From contig OX421962.1 of the NCBI GenBank assembly GCA_949128115.1, forward strand, positions 99,850,836 to 99,914,835: a DNA stretch of 64,000 bases, given 5' to 3'. How positions within the stretch are numbered: the first letter of the stretch is position 1; each line of letters begins with the position of its first letter. The stretch comes from Anaspis maculata. Taxonomy: Eukaryota; Arthropoda; Insecta; Coleoptera; Scraptiidae. Positions 47,391 through 61,200 of this stretch are shown in pieces. The position numbers were made by a program, and so were the translations under genes. Under the pieces are notes generated by a model that searched no databases, was not told the origin of the DNA, and saw only the letters and a list, made by a program, of their open reading frames with translations.

Positions 47391-50300
47391 CCGATCGTTC
47401 TAAAAGTCACGTGGGTTGAAGCCTGAAGTCACGTGGGTTGGAGCCTGGAGTCACGTGGGTTCAAACCTGAACTTTTTGGATAACAATTATGTCTTTTTTT
47501 TATATTTGTGTTCGTTCGTCAGATGTTGCGTTTGGGAAGAGTAGCTGCCAACTTCAAAAGTGGTGACCGATCGTTCTCAAAGTCACGTGGATTGAAGCCT
47601 GAAGTCACGTGAGTTGAAGCCTGAAGTCACGTGGGTTAAAACCTGAACTTTTTGGATAACAAATGTGTCTTTTTTTCTATATTTGTGTTCGTTCGTCAGA
47701 TGTTGCGTTTGGAACAAGTAGCTGCCAACTTCAGAAGTGGTGACCGATCGTTTCAAAAGTCACGTGGGTTGAAGCCTGGAGTCACGTGGGATGAAGCCTG
47801 AAGTCACGTGGGTTGGAGCCTGAACTTTTTGGATACCAATTGTGTCTTCAGTTTTTTGATATTTGTGTTTGTTCGTCAGATGTTGCGTTTGGAACAAGTA
47901 GCTGCCAACTCCAAAAGTGGTGACCGATCGTTTCAAAAGTCACGTGGGTTGAGGCCTGAAGTCACGTGGGTTGAAGCCTGAAGTCACGTGGGTTGAAGCC
48001 TGAAGTCACGTGGGTTAAGACCTGAACTTTTTGGATAACATATGTGTCTTTTCTTCTATATTTGTGTTTGTTCGTCAGATGTTGCGTTTGGAACAAGTAG
48101 CTGCCAACATCAAAAGTGGTGTCCGATCGTTTCAAAAGTCATGTGGGTTGAAGCCTGAAGTCACGTGGGTTGGAGCCTGGAGTCACGTGGTTTCAAACCT
48201 GAACTTTTTGGATAACAATTGTGTCTTTTTTTCTATATTTGTGTTCGTTCGTCAGATGTTGCGTTTGGAAAGAGTAGCTGTCAACTTCAAAAGTGGTGAC
48301 CGATCGTTTTCAAAGTCACGTGGGTTGAAGCCTGAAGTCACGTGGGTTGAAGCCAGAAGTCACGTGCGTTAAAACCTGAACTTTTTGGATAACAATTGTG
48401 TCTTTTCTTCTATATTTGTGTTCGTTCGTCAGATGTTGCGTTTGAAACAAGTAGCTGCCAACATCAAAAGTGGTGTCCGATCGTTCTAAAAGTCACGTGG
48501 GTTGAAGCCTGAAGTCACGTGGGTTGGAGCCTGGAGTCACGTGGTTTCAAACCTGAACTTTTTGGATAACAATTGTGTCTTTTTTTCTATATTTGTGTTC
48601 GTTCGTCAGATGTTGCGTTTGGAAAGAGTAGCTGCCAACTTCAAAAGTGGTGACTGATCGTTTTCAAAGTCACGTGAGTTGAAGCCTGAAGTCACGTGGG
48701 TTGAAGCCTGAAGTCACGTGGGTTACAACCTGAACTTTTTGGATAAAAATTGTGTCTTTTCTTTTATATTTGTGTTCGTTCGTCAGATGTTGCGTGTGGA
48801 ACAAGTAGCTGCCAACATCAAAAGTGGTGACCGATCGTTTTCAAAGTCACGTGGGTTGAAGCCTGAAGTCACGTGGGTTGAAGCCTGAAGTCACGTGGGT
48901 TGAAGCCTGGAGTCACGTGGGTAAAAACCTGAACTTTTTGGATAACAATTGTGTCTTTTCTTCTATATTTGTGTTCGTTCGTCAGATGTTGCGTTTGAAA
49001 CAAGTAGCTGCCAACATCAAAAGTGGTGTCCGATCGTTCTAAAAGTCACGTGGGTTGAAGCCTGAAGTCACGTGGGTTGGAGCCTGGAGTCACGTGGTTT
49101 CAAACCTGAACTTTTTGGATAACAATTGTGTCTTTTTTTCTATATTTGTGTTCGTTCGTCAGATGTTGCGTTTGGAAAGAGTAGCTGCCAACTTCAAAAG
49201 TGGTGACTGATCGTTTTCAAAGTCACGTGAGTTGAAGCCTGAAGTCACGTGGGTTGAAGCCTGAAGTCACGTGGGTTGAAGCCTGAAGTCACGTGGGTTA
49301 AAACCTGAACTTTTTGGATAACAATTGTGTCTTTTCTTCTATATTTGTGTTCGTTCGTCAGATGTTGCATTTGGAACAAGTAGCTGCCAACTTCAGAAGT
49401 GGTGACCGATCGTTTCAAAAGTCACGTGGGTTGAAGCCTGGAGTCACGTGGGTTGAAGCCTGAAGTCACGTGGGTTGGAGCCTGAACTTTTTGGATACCA
49501 ATTGTGTCTTCAGTTTTTTGATATTTGTGTTTGTTCGTCAGATGTTGCGTTTGGAACAAGTAGCTGCCAACTCCAAAAGTGGTGACCGATCGTTTCAAAA
49601 GTCACGTGAGTTGAGGCCTGAAGTCACGTGGGTTGAAGCCTGAAGTCACGTAGGTTGAAGCCTGAAGTCACGTGGGTTAAGACCTGAACTTTTTGGATAA
49701 CAATTGTGTCTTTTCTTCTATATTTGTGTTTGTTCGTCAGATGTTGCGTTTGGAACAAGTAGCTGCCAACATCAAAAGTGGTGTCCGATCGTTTCAAAAG
49801 TCATGTGGGTTGAAGCCTGGAGTCACGTGGATTGAAGCCTGGAGTCACGTGGTTTCAAACCTGAACTTTTTGGATAACAATTGTGTCTCTTTTTCTATAT
49901 TTGTGTTCGTTCGTCAGATGTTGCGTTTGGAAAGAGTACAGCTGTCAACTTCAAAAGTGGTGACCGATCGTTTTCAAAGTCACGTGGGTTGAAGCCTGAA
50001 GTCACGTGGGTTGAAGCCTGTCGTCACGTGGGTTAAAACCTGAACTTTTTGGATAACAATTGTGTCTTCCCTTCTATATTTGTGTTCGTTCGTCAGATGT
50101 TGCGTTTGAAACAAGTAGCTGCCAACATCAAAAGTGGTGTCCGATCGTTCTAAAAGTCACGTGGGTTGGAGCCTGGAGTCACGTGGTTCCAAACCTGAAC
50201 TTTTTGGATAACAATTGTGTCTTTTTTTCTATATTTGTGTTCGTTCGTCAGATGTTGCGTTTGGAAAGAGTAGCTGCCAACTTCAAAAGTGGTGACCGAT

Positions 50301-51439
50301 CGTTTTCAAAGTCACGTGGGTTGAAGCCTGAAGTCACGTGGGTTGAAGCCTGAAGTCACGTGGGTTGAAGCCTGCAGTCACGTGGGTTAAAACCTGAACT
50401 TTTTGGATAACAGATGTGTCTTTTCTTCTATATTTGTGTTCGTTCGTCAGATGTTGCGTTTGAAACAAGTAGCTGCCAACATCAAAAGTGGTGACCGATC
50501 GTTTCAAAAGTCACGTGGGTTGAAGCCTGAAGTCACGTGGGTTGGAGCCTGGAGTCATGTGGGTTAAAACCTGAACTTTTTGGATAACAATTGTGTCTTT
50601 TCTTCTATATTTGTGTTCGTTCGTCAGATGTTGCGTTTGAAACAAGTAGCTGCCAACATCAAAAGTGGTGTCCGATCGTTCTAAAAGTCACGTGGGTTGA
50701 AGCCCGAAGTCACGTGGGTTGGAGCCTGGAGTCACGTAGTTTCAAACCTGAACTTTTTGGATAACAATTGTGTCTTTTTTTCTATATTTGTGTTCGTTCG
50801 TCAGATGTTGCGTTTGGAAAGAGTAGCTGCCAACTTCAAAAGTGGTGACCGATCGTTCTCAAAGTCACGTGAGTTGAAGCCTGAAGTCACGTGGGTTTAA
50901 ACCTGAACTTTTTGGATAACAATTGTGTCTTTTTTTCTATATTTGTGTTCGTTCGTCAGATGTTGCGTTTGGAACAAGTAGCTGCCAACTTCAGAAGTGG
51001 TGACCGATCGTTTCAAAAGTCACGTGGGTTGAAGCCTGGAGTCACGTGGGTTGAAGCCTGAAGTCACGTGGGTTGGAGCCTGAACTTTTTGGATACCAAT
51101 TGTGTCTTCAGTTTTTTGATATTTGTGTTTGTTCGTCACATGTTGCGTTTGGAACAAGTAGCTGCCAACTCCAAAAGTGGTGACCGATCGTTTCAAAAGT
51201 CACGTGGGTTGAAGCCTGAAGTCACGTGGGTTGAAGCCTGAAGTCACGTGGGTTAAAACCTGAACTTTTTGGATAACAATTGTGTCTTTTTTTCTATATT
51301 TGTGTTCGTTCGTCAGATGTTGCGTTTGGAAAGAGTAGAGCTGTCAACTTCAAAAGTGGTGACCGATCGTTTTCAAAGTCACGTGGGTTTAAGCCTGAAG
51401 TCACGTGGGTTGAAGCCTGAAGTCACGTGGGTTAAAACC

Positions 51440-52507
51440 TGAACTTTTTGGATAACAATTGTGTCTTTTCTTCTATATTTGTGTTCGTTCGTCAGATGTT
51501 GCGTTTGGAACAAGTAGCTGCCAACATCAAAAGTGGTGACCGATCGTTTTAAAAGTCACGTGGGTTGAAGCCTGAAGTCACGTGGGTTGGAGCCTGGAGT
51601 CACGTGGGTTAAAACCTGAACTTTTTGGATAACAATTGTGTCTTTTCTTCTATATTTGTGTTCGTTCGTCAGATGTTGCGTTTGAAACAAGTAGCTGCCA
51701 ACATCAAAAGTGGTGTCCGATCGTTCTAAAAGTCACGTGGGTTGAAGCCTGGAGTCACGTGGGTTGGAGCCTGGAGTCACGTGGGTTCAAACCTGAACTT
51801 TTTGGATAACAATTATGTCTTTTTTTTATATTTGTGTTCGTTCGTCAGATGTTGCGTTTGGGAAGAGTAGCTGCCAACTTCAAAAGTGGTGACCGATCGT
51901 TTCAAAAGTCACGTGGGTTGAAGCCTGGAGTCACGTGGAATGAAGCCTGAAGTCACGTGGGTTGGAACCTGAACTTTTTGGATACCAATTGTGTCTTCAG
52001 TTTTTTGATATTTGTGTTTGTTCGTCAGATGTTGCGTTTGGAACAAGTAGCTGCCAACTCCAAAAGTGGTGACCGATCGTTTCAAAAGTCACGTGGGTTG
52101 AGGCCTGAAGTCACGTGGGTTGAAGCCTGAAGTCACGTGGGTTGAAGCCTGAAGTCACGTGGGTTAAGACCTGAACTTTTTGGATAACAATTGTGTCTTT
52201 TCTTCTATATTTGTGTTTGTTCGTCAGATGTTGCGTTTGGAACAAGTAGCTGCCAACATCAAAAGTGGTGTCCGATCGTTCCAAAAGTCATGTGGGTTGA
52301 AGCCTGAAGTCACGTGGGTTGGAGCCTGGAGTCACGTGGTTTCAAACATGAACTTTTTGGATAACAATTGTGTCTTTTTTTCTATATTTGTGTTCGTTCG
52401 TCAGATGTTGCGTTTGGAAAGAGTAGAGCTGTCAACTTCAAAAGTGGTGACCGATCGTTTTCAAAGTCACGTGGGTTTAAGCCTGAAGTCACGTGGGTTG
52501 AAGCCTG
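51440..52507 (+). repeat. 1,996-bp-offset repeat inside the 10.9-kb unit, first copy
   Basis: It matches 53436-54503 at +1,996 bp. The shared marker GTGGAATG lies at 51935, 53931, 55556, 57730 and 62790. From the first four, the spacings are 1,996, 1,625 and 2,174 bp, showing that the same block was recopied three times with different lengths within this unit. The last is the image of the first at +10,855 bp. Confidence 0.85.
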
Positions 52508-55494
52508 AAGTCACGTGGGTTAAAACCTGAACTTTTTGGATAACAATTGTGTCTTTTCTTCTATATTTGTGTTCGTTCGTCAGATGTTGCGTTTGGAACA
52601 AGTAGCTGCCAACATCAAAAGTGGTGACCGATCGTTTTAAAAGTCACGTGGGTTGAAGCCTGAAGTCACGTGGGTTGGAGGCTGGAGTCACGTGGGTTAA
52701 AACCTGAACTTTTTGGATAACAATTGTGTCTTTTCTTCTATATTTGTGTTCGTTCGTCAGATGTTGCGTTTGAAACAAGTAGCTGCCAACATCAAAAGTG
52801 GTGTTCGATCGTTCTAAAAGTCACGTGGGTTGAAGCCTGAAGTCACGTGGGTTGGAGCCTGGAGTCACGTGGGTTCAAACCTGAACTTTTTGGATAACAA
52901 TTATGTCTTTTTTTATATTTGTGTTCGTTCGTCAGATGTTGCGTTTGGGAAGAGTAGCTGCCAACTTCAAAAGTGGTGACCGATCGTTCTCAAAGTCACG
53001 TGGATTGAAGCCTGAAGTCACGTGAGTTGAAGCCTGAAGTCACGTGGGTTAAAACCTGAACTTTTTGGATAACAAATGTGTCTTTTTTTCTATATTTGTG
53101 TTCGTTCGTCAGATGTTGCGTTTGGAACAAGTAGCTGCCAACTTCAGAAGTGGTGACCGATCGTTTCAAAAGTCACGTGGGTTGAAGCCTGGAGTCACGT
53201 GGGATGAAGCCTGAAGTCACGTGGGTTGGAGCCTGAACTTTTTGGATACCAATTGTGTCTTCAGTTTTTTGATATTTGTGTTTGTTCGTCAGATGTTGCG
53301 TTTGGAACAAGTAGCTGCCAACTCCAAAAGTGGTGACCGATCGTTTCAAAAGTCACGTGGGTTGAGGCCTGAAGTCACGTGGGTTGAAGCCTGAAGTCAC
53401 GTGGGTTGAAGCCTGAAGTCACGTGGGTTAAGACCTGAACTTTTTGGATAACAATTGTGTCTTTTCTTCTATATTTGTGTTCGTTCGTCAGATGTTGCGT
53501 TTGGAACAAGTAGCTGCCAACATCAAAAGTGGTGACCGATCGTTTTAAAAGTCACGTGGGTTGAAGCCTGAAGTCACGTGGGTTGGAGCCTGGAGTCACG
53601 TGGGTTAAAACCTGAACTTTTTGGATAACAATTGTGTCTTTTCTTCTATATTTGTGTTCGTTCGTCAGATGTTGCGTTTGAAACAAGTAGCTGCCAACAT
53701 CAAAAGTGGTGTCCGATCGTTCTAAAAGTCACGTGGGTTGAAGCCTGAAGTCACGTGGGTTGGAGCCTGGAGTCACGTGGGTTCAAACCTGAACTTTTTG
53801 GATAACAATTATGTCTTTTTTTTATATTTGTGTTCGTTCGTCAGATGTTGCGTTTGGGAAGAGTAGCTGCCAACTTCAAAAGTGGTGACCGATCGTTTCA
53901 AAAGTCACGTGGGTTGAAGCCTGGAGTCACGTGGAATGAAGCCTGAAGTCACGTGGGTTGGAACCTGAACTTTTTGGATACCAATTGTGTCTTCAGTTTT
54001 TTGATATTTGTGTTTGTTCGTCAGATGTTGCGTTTGGAACAAGTAGCTGCCAACTCCAGAAGTGGTGACCGATCGTTTCAAAAGTCACGTGGGTTGAGGC
54101 CTGAAGTCACGTGGGTTGAAGCCTGAAGTCACGTGGGTTGAAGCCTGAAGTCACGTGGGTTAAGACCTGAACTTTTTGGATAACAATTGTGTCTTTTCTT
54201 CTATATTTGTGTTTGTTCGTCAGATGTTGCGTTTGGAACAAGTAGCTGCCAACATCAAAAGTGGTGTCCGATCGTTCCAAAAGTCATGTGGGTTGAAGCC
54301 TGAAGTCACGTGGGTTGGAGCCTGGAGTCACGTGGTTTCAAACATGAACTTTTTGGATAACAATTGTGTCTTTTTTTCTATATTTGTGTTCGTTCGTCAG
54401 ATGTTGCGTTTGGAAAGAGTAGAGCTGTCAACTTCAAAAGTGGTGACCGATCGTTTTCAAAGTCACGTGGGTTTAAGCCTGAAGTCACGTGGGTTGAAGC
54501 CTGTCGTCACGTGGGTTAAAACCTGAACTTTTTGGATAACAATTGTGTCTTTCCTTCTATATTTGTGTTCGTTCGTCAGATGTTGCGTTTGAAACAAGTA
54601 GCTGCCAACATCAAAAGTGGTGACCGATCGTTTCAAAAGTCACGTGGGTTGAAGCCTGAAGTCACGTGGGTTGGAGCCTGGAGTCATGTGGGTTAAAACC
54701 TGAACTTTTTGAATAACAATTGTGTCTTTTCTTCTATATTTGTGTTCGTTCGTCAGATGTTGCGTTTGAAACAAGTAGCTGCCAACATCAAAAGTGGTGA
54801 CCGATCGTTTCAAAAGTCACGTGGGTTGAAGCCTGAAGTCACGTGGGTTGGAGCCTGGAGTCATGTGGGTTAAAACCTGAACTTTTTGGATAACAATTGT
54901 GTCTTTTCTTCTATATTTGTGTTCGTTCGTCAGATGTTGCGTTTGAAACAAGTAGCTGCCAACATCAAAAGTGGTGTCCGATCGTTCTAAAAGTCACGTG
55001 GGTTGAAGCCTGAAGTCACGTGGGTTGGAGCCTGGAGTCATGTGGGTTAAAACCTGAACTTTTTGGATAACAATTGTGTCTTTTTTTCTATATTTGTGTT
55101 CGTTCGTCAGATGTTGCGTTTGGAACAAGTAGCTGCCAACTTCAGAAGTGGTGACCGATCGTTTCAAAAGTCACGTGGGTTGAAGCCTGGAGTCACGTGG
55201 GTTGAAGCCTGAAGTCACGTGGGTTGGAGCCTGAACTTTTTGGATACCAATTGTGTCTTCAGTTTTTTGATATTTGTGTTTGTTCGTCACATGTTGCGTT
55301 TGGAACAAGTAGCTGCCAACTCCAAAAGTGGTGACCGATCGTTTCAAAAGTCACGTGGGTTGAAGCCTGAAGTCACGTGGGTTGAAGCCTGAAGTCACGT
55401 GGGTTAAAACCTGAACTTTTTGGATAACAATTGTGTCTTTTTTTCTATATTTGTGTTCGTTCGTCAGATGTTGCGTTTGGAAAGAGTAGAGCTG

Positions 55495-57160
55495 TCAACT
55501 TCAAAAGTGGTGACCGATCGTTTCAAAAGTCACGTGGGTTGAAGCCTGGAGTCACGTGGAATGAAGCCTGAAGTCACGTGGGTTGGAACCTGAACTTTTT
55601 GGATACCAATTGTGTCTTCAGTTTTTTGATATTTGTGTTTGTTCGTCAGATGTTGCGTTTGGAACAAGTAGCTGCCAACTCCAAAAGTGGTGACCGATCG
55701 TTTCAAAAGTCACGTGGGTTGAGGCCTGAAGTCACGTGGGTTGAAGCCTGAAGTCACGTGGGTTGAAGCCTGAAGTCACGTGGGTTAAGACCTGAACTTT
55801 TTGGATAACAATTGTGTCTTTTCTTCTATATTTGTGTTTGTTCGTCAGATGTTGCGTTTGGAACAAGTAGCTGCCAACATCAAAAGTGGTGTCCGATCGT
55901 TCCAAAAGTCATGTGGGTTGAAGCCTGAAGTCACGTGGGTTGGAGCCTGGAGTCACGTGGTTTCAAACATGAACTTTTTGGATAACAATTGTGTCTTTTT
56001 TTCTATATTTGTGTTCGTTCGTCAGATGTTGCGTTTGGAAAGAGTAGAGCTGTCAACTTCAAAAGTGGTGACCGATCGTTTTCAAAGTCACGTGGGTTTA
56101 AGCCTGAAGTCACGTGGGTTGAAGCCTGAAGTCACGTGGGTTGAAACCTGAACTTTTTGGATAACAATTGTGTCTTTTCTTCTATATTTGTGTTCGTTCG
56201 TCAGATGTTGCGTTTGGAACAAGTAGCTGCCAACATCAAAAGTGGTGACCGATCGTTTTAAAAGTCACGTGGGTTGAAGCCTGAAGTCACGTGGGTTGGA
56301 GGCTGGAGTCACGTGGGTTAAAACCTGAACTTTTTGGATAACAATTGTGTCTTTTCTTCTATATTTGTGTTCGTTCGTCAGATGTTGCGTTTGAAACAAG
56401 TAGCTGCCAACATCAAAAGTGGTGTCCGATCGTTCTAAAAGTCACGTGGGTTGAAGCCTGAAGTCACGTGGGTTGGAGCCTGGAGTCACGTGGGTTCAAA
56501 CCTGAACTTTTTGGATAACAATTATGTCTTTTTTTTATATTTGTGTTCGTTCGTCAGATGTTGCGTTTGGGAAGAGTAGCTGCCAACTTCAAAAGTGGTG
56601 ACCGATCGTTCTCAAAGTCACGTGGATTGAAGCCTGAAGTCACGTGAGTTGAAGCCTGAAGTCACGTGGGTTAAAACCTGAACTTTTTGGATAACAAATG
56701 TGTCTTTTTTTCTATATTTGTGTTCGTTCGTCAGATGTTGCGTTTGGAACAAGTAGCTGCCAACTTCAGAAGTGGTGACCGATCGTTTCAAAAGTCACGT
56801 GGGTTGAAGCCTGGAGTCACGTGGGATGAAGCCTGAAGTCACGTGGGTTGGAGCCTGAACTTTTTGGATACCAATTGTGTCTTCAGTTTTTTGATATTTG
56901 TGTTTGTTCGTCAGATGTTGCGTTTGGAACAAGTAGCTGCCAACTCCAAAAGTGGTGACCGATCGTTTCAAAAGTCACGTGGGTTGAGGCCTGAAGTCAC
57001 GTGGGTTGAAGCCTGAAGTCACGTGGGTTGAAGCCTGAAGTCACGTGGGTTAAGACCTGAACTTTTTGGATAACAATTGTGTCTTTTCTTCTATATTTGT
57101 GTTCGTTCGTCAGATGTTGCGTTTGGAACAAGTAGCTGCCAACATCAAAAGTGGTGTCCG
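55495..57160 (+). repeat. 3,621-bp-offset repeat inside the 10.9-kb unit, second copy
   Basis: It follows 51874-53540 at +3,621 bp, which includes the rare GGTTGGAGGCTGG linker (52674 and 56295). Its start is a junction at which an I monomer's right half meets CGATCGTTTCAAAAG followed by the GTGGAATG linker. Confidence 0.83.
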
Positions 57161-58245
57161 ATCGTTTCAAAAGTCATGTGGGTTGAAGCCTGAAGTCACG
57201 TGGGTTGGAGCCTGGAGTCACGTGGTTTCAAACCTGAACTTTTTGGATAACAATTGTGTCTTTTTTTCTATATTTGTGTTCGTTCGTCAGATGTTGCGTT
57301 TGGAAAGAGTAGCTGTCAACTTCAAAAGTGGTGACCGATCGTTTTCAAAGTCACGTGGGTTGAAGCCTGAAGTCACGTGGGTTGGAGCCTGGAGTCACGT
57401 GGGTTAAAACCTGAACTTTTTGGATAACAATTGTGTCTTTTCTTCTATATTTGTGTTCGTTCGTCAGATGTTGCGTTTGAAACAAGTAGCTGCCAACATC
57501 AAAAGTGGTGTCCGATCGTTCTAAAAGTCACGTGGGTTGAAGCCTGAAGTCACGTGGGTTGGAGCCTGGAGTCACGTGGGTTCAAACCTGAACTTTTTGG
57601 ATAACAATTATGTCTTTTTTTTATATTTGTGTTCGTTCGTCAGATGTTGCGTTTGGGAAGAGTAGCTGCCAACTTCAAAAGTGGTGACCGATCGTTTCAA
57701 AAGTCACGTGGGTTGAAGCCTGGAGTCACGTGGAATGAAGCCTGAAGTCACGTGGGTTGGAACCTGAACTTTTTGGATACCAATTGTGTCTTCAGTTTTT
57801 TGATATTTGTGTTTGTTCGTCAGATGTTGCGTTTGGAACAAGTAGCTGCCAACTCCAAAAGTGGTGACCGATCGTTTCAAAAGTCACGTGGGTTGAGGCC
57901 TGAAGTCACGTGGGTTGAAGCCTGAAGTCACGTGGGTTGAAGCCTGAAGTCACGTGGGTTAAGACCTGAACTTTTTGGATAACAATTGTGTCTTTTCTTC
58001 TATATTTGTGTTTGTTCGTCAGATGTTGCGTTTGGAACAAGTAGCTGCCAACATCAAAAGTGGTGTCCGATCGTTCCAAAAGTCATGTGGGTTGAAGCCT
58101 GAAGTCACGTGGGTTGGAGCCTGGAGTCACGTGGTTTCAAACATGAACTTTTTGGATAACAATTGTGTCTTTTTTTCTATATTTGTGTTCGTTCGTCAGA
58201 TGTTGCGTTTGGAAAGAGTAGAGCTGTCAACTTCAAAAGTGGTGA

Positions 58246-61200
58246 CCGATCGTTCTAAAAGTCACGTGGGTTGAAGCCTGAAGTCACGTGGGTTGGAGCC
58301 TGGAGTCACGTGGGTTCAAACCTGAACTTTTTGGATAACAATTATGTCTTTTTTTTATATTTGTGTTCGTTCGTCAGATGTTGCGTTTGGGAAGAGTAGC
58401 TGCCAACTTCAAAAGTGGTGACCGATCGTTCTCAAAGTCACGTGGATTGAAGCCTGAAGTCACGTGAGTTGAAGCCTGAAGTCACGTGGGTTAAAACCTG
58501 AACTTTTTGGATAACAAATGTGTCTTTTTTTCTATATTTGTGTTCGTTCGTCAGATGTTGCGTTTGGAACAAGTAGCTGCCAACTTCAGAAGTGGTGACC
58601 GATCGTTTCAAAAGTCACGTGGGTTGAAGCCTGGAGTCACGTGGGATGAAGCCTGAAGTCACGTGGGTTGGAGCCTGAACTTTTTGGATACCAATTGTGT
58701 CTTCAGTTTTTTGATATTTGTGTTTGTTCGTCAGATGTTGCGTTTGGAACAAGTAGCTGCCAACTCCAAAAGTGGTGACCGATCGTTTCAAAAGTCACGT
58801 GGGTTGAGGCCTGAAGTCACGTGGGTTGAAGCCTGAAGTCACGTGGGTTGAAGCCTGAAGTCACGTGGGTTAAGACCTGAACTTTTTGGATAACATATGT
58901 GTCTTTTCTTCTATATTTGTGTTTGTTCGTCAGATGTTGCGTTTGGAACAAGTAGCTGCCAACATCAAAAGTGGTGTCCGATCGTTTCAAAAGTCATGTG
59001 GGTTGAAGCCTGAAGTCACGTGGGTTGGAGCCTGGAGTCACGTGGTTTCAAACCTGAACTTTTTGGATAACAATTGTGTCTTTTTTTCTATATTTGTGTT
59101 CGTTCGTCAGATGTTGCGTTTGGAAAGAGTAGCTGTCAACTTCAAAAGTGGTGACCGATCGTTTTCAAAGTCACGTGGGTTGAAGCCTGAAGTCACGTGG
59201 GTTGAAGCCAGAAGTCACGTGCGTTAAAACCTGAACTTTTTGGATAACAATTGTGTCTTTTCTTCTATATTTGTGTTCGTTCGTCAGATGTTGCGTTTGA
59301 AACAAGTAGCTGCCAACATCAAAAGTGGTGTCCGATCGTTCTAAAAGTCACGTGGGTTGAAGCCTGAAGTCACGTGGGTTGGAGCCTGGAGTCACGTGGT
59401 TTTAAACCTGAACTTTTTGGATAACAATTGTGTCTTTTTTTCTATATTTGTGTTCGTTCGTCAGATGTTGCGTTTGGAAAGAGTAGCTGCCAACTTCAAA
59501 AGTGGTGACTGATCGTTTTCAAAGTCACGTGAGTTGAAGCCTGAAGTCACGTGGGTTGAAGCCTGAAGTCACGTGGGTTACAACCTGAACTTTTTGGATA
59601 AAAATTGTGTCTTTTCTTTTATATTTGTGTTCGTTCGTCAGATGTTGCGTGTGGAACAAGTAGCTGCCAACATCAAAAGTGGTGACCGATCGTTTTCAAA
59701 GTCACGTGGGTTGAAGCCTGAAGTCACGTGGGTTGAAGCCTGAAGTCACGTGGGTTGAAGCCTGGAGTCACGTGGGTAAAAACCTGAACTTTTTGGATAA
59801 CAATTGTGTCTTTTCTTCTATATTTGTGTTCGTTCGTCAGATGTTGCGTTTGAAACAAGTAGCTGCCAACATCAAAAGTGGTGTCCGATCGTTCTAAAAG
59901 TCACGTGGGTTGAAGCCTGAAGTCACGTGGGTTGGAGCCTGGAGTCACGTGGTTTCAAACCTGAACTTTTTGGATAACAATTGTGTCTTTTTTTCTATAT
60001 TTGTGTTCGTTCGTCAGATGTTGCGTTTGGAAAGAGTAGCTGCCAACTTCAAAAGTGGTGACTGATCGTTTTCAAAGTCACGTGAGTTGAAGCCTGAAGT
60101 CACGTGGGTTGAAGCCTGAAGTCACGTGGGTTGAAGCCTGAAGTCACGTGGGTTAAAACCTGAACTTTTTGGATAACAATTGTGTCTTTTCTTCTATATT
60201 TGTGTTCGTTCGTCGGATGTTGCATTTGGAACAAGTAGCTGCCAACTTCAGAAGTGGTGACCGATCGTTTCAAAAGTCACGTGGGTTGAAGCCTGGAGTC
60301 ACGTGGGTTGAAGCCTGAAGTCACGTGGGTTGGAGCCTGAACTTTTTGGATACCAATTGTGTCTTCAGTTTTTTGATATTTGTGTTTGTTCGTCAGATGT
60401 TGCGTTTGGAACAAGTAGCTGCCAACTCCAAAAGTGGTGACCGATCGTTTCAAAAGTCACGTGAGTTGAGGCCTGAAGTCACGTGGGTTGAAGCCTGAAG
60501 TCACGTAGGTTGAAGCCTGAAGTCACGTGGGTTAAGACCTGAACTTTTTGGATAACAATTGTGTCTTTTCTTCTATATTTGTGTTTGTTCGTCAGATGTT
60601 GCGTTTGGAACAAGTAGCTGCCAACATCAAAAGTGGTGTCCGATCGTTTCAAAAGTCATGTGGGTTGAAGCCTGGAGTCACGTGGATTGAAGCCTGGAGT
60701 CACGTGGTTTCAAACCTGAACTTTTTGGATAACAATTGTGTCTCTTTTTCTATATTTGTGTTCGTTCGTCAGATGTTGCGTTTGGAAAGAGTAGAGCTGT
60801 CAACTTCAAAAGTGGTGACCGATCGTTTTCAAAGTCACGTGGGTTGAAGCCTGAAGTCACGTGGGTTGAAGCCTGTCGTCACGTGGGTTAAAACCTGAAC
60901 TTTTTGGATAACAATTGTGTCTTTCCTTCTATATTTGTGTTCGTTCGTCAGATGTTGCGTTTGAAACAAGTAGCTGCCAACATCAAAAGTGGTGTCCGAT
61001 CGTTCTAAAAGTCACGTGGGTTGGAGCCTGGAGTCACGTGGTTCCAAACCTGAACTTTTTGGATAACAATTGTGTCTTTTTTTCTATATTAGTGTTCGTT
61101 CGTCAGATGTTGCGTTTGGAAAGAGTAGCTGCCAACTTCAAAAGTGGTGACCGATCGTTTTCAAAGTCACGTGGGTTGAAGCCTGAAGTCACGTGGGTTG

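Larger units (their letters stand above)
47391..58245 (+). repeat. 10,855-bp tandem duplication, copy 1 (about 60 monomers)
   Basis: Every monomer from 47391 to 53145 is found again 10,855 bp downstream (10,856 bp after a one-base T-run change near 52909). Shared private markers include AACATATGTGTC at 48036, GTGCGTTAAAACC at 48365, GGTTACAACC and GATAAAAATTG near 48725-48750, GCGTGTGGAAC at 48793, CCTGTCGTCACG at 50017, CGTAGTTTC at 50737 and GTGGAATG at 51935. The second copy starts in register inside a monomer at CCGATCGTT. Confidence 0.93.
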
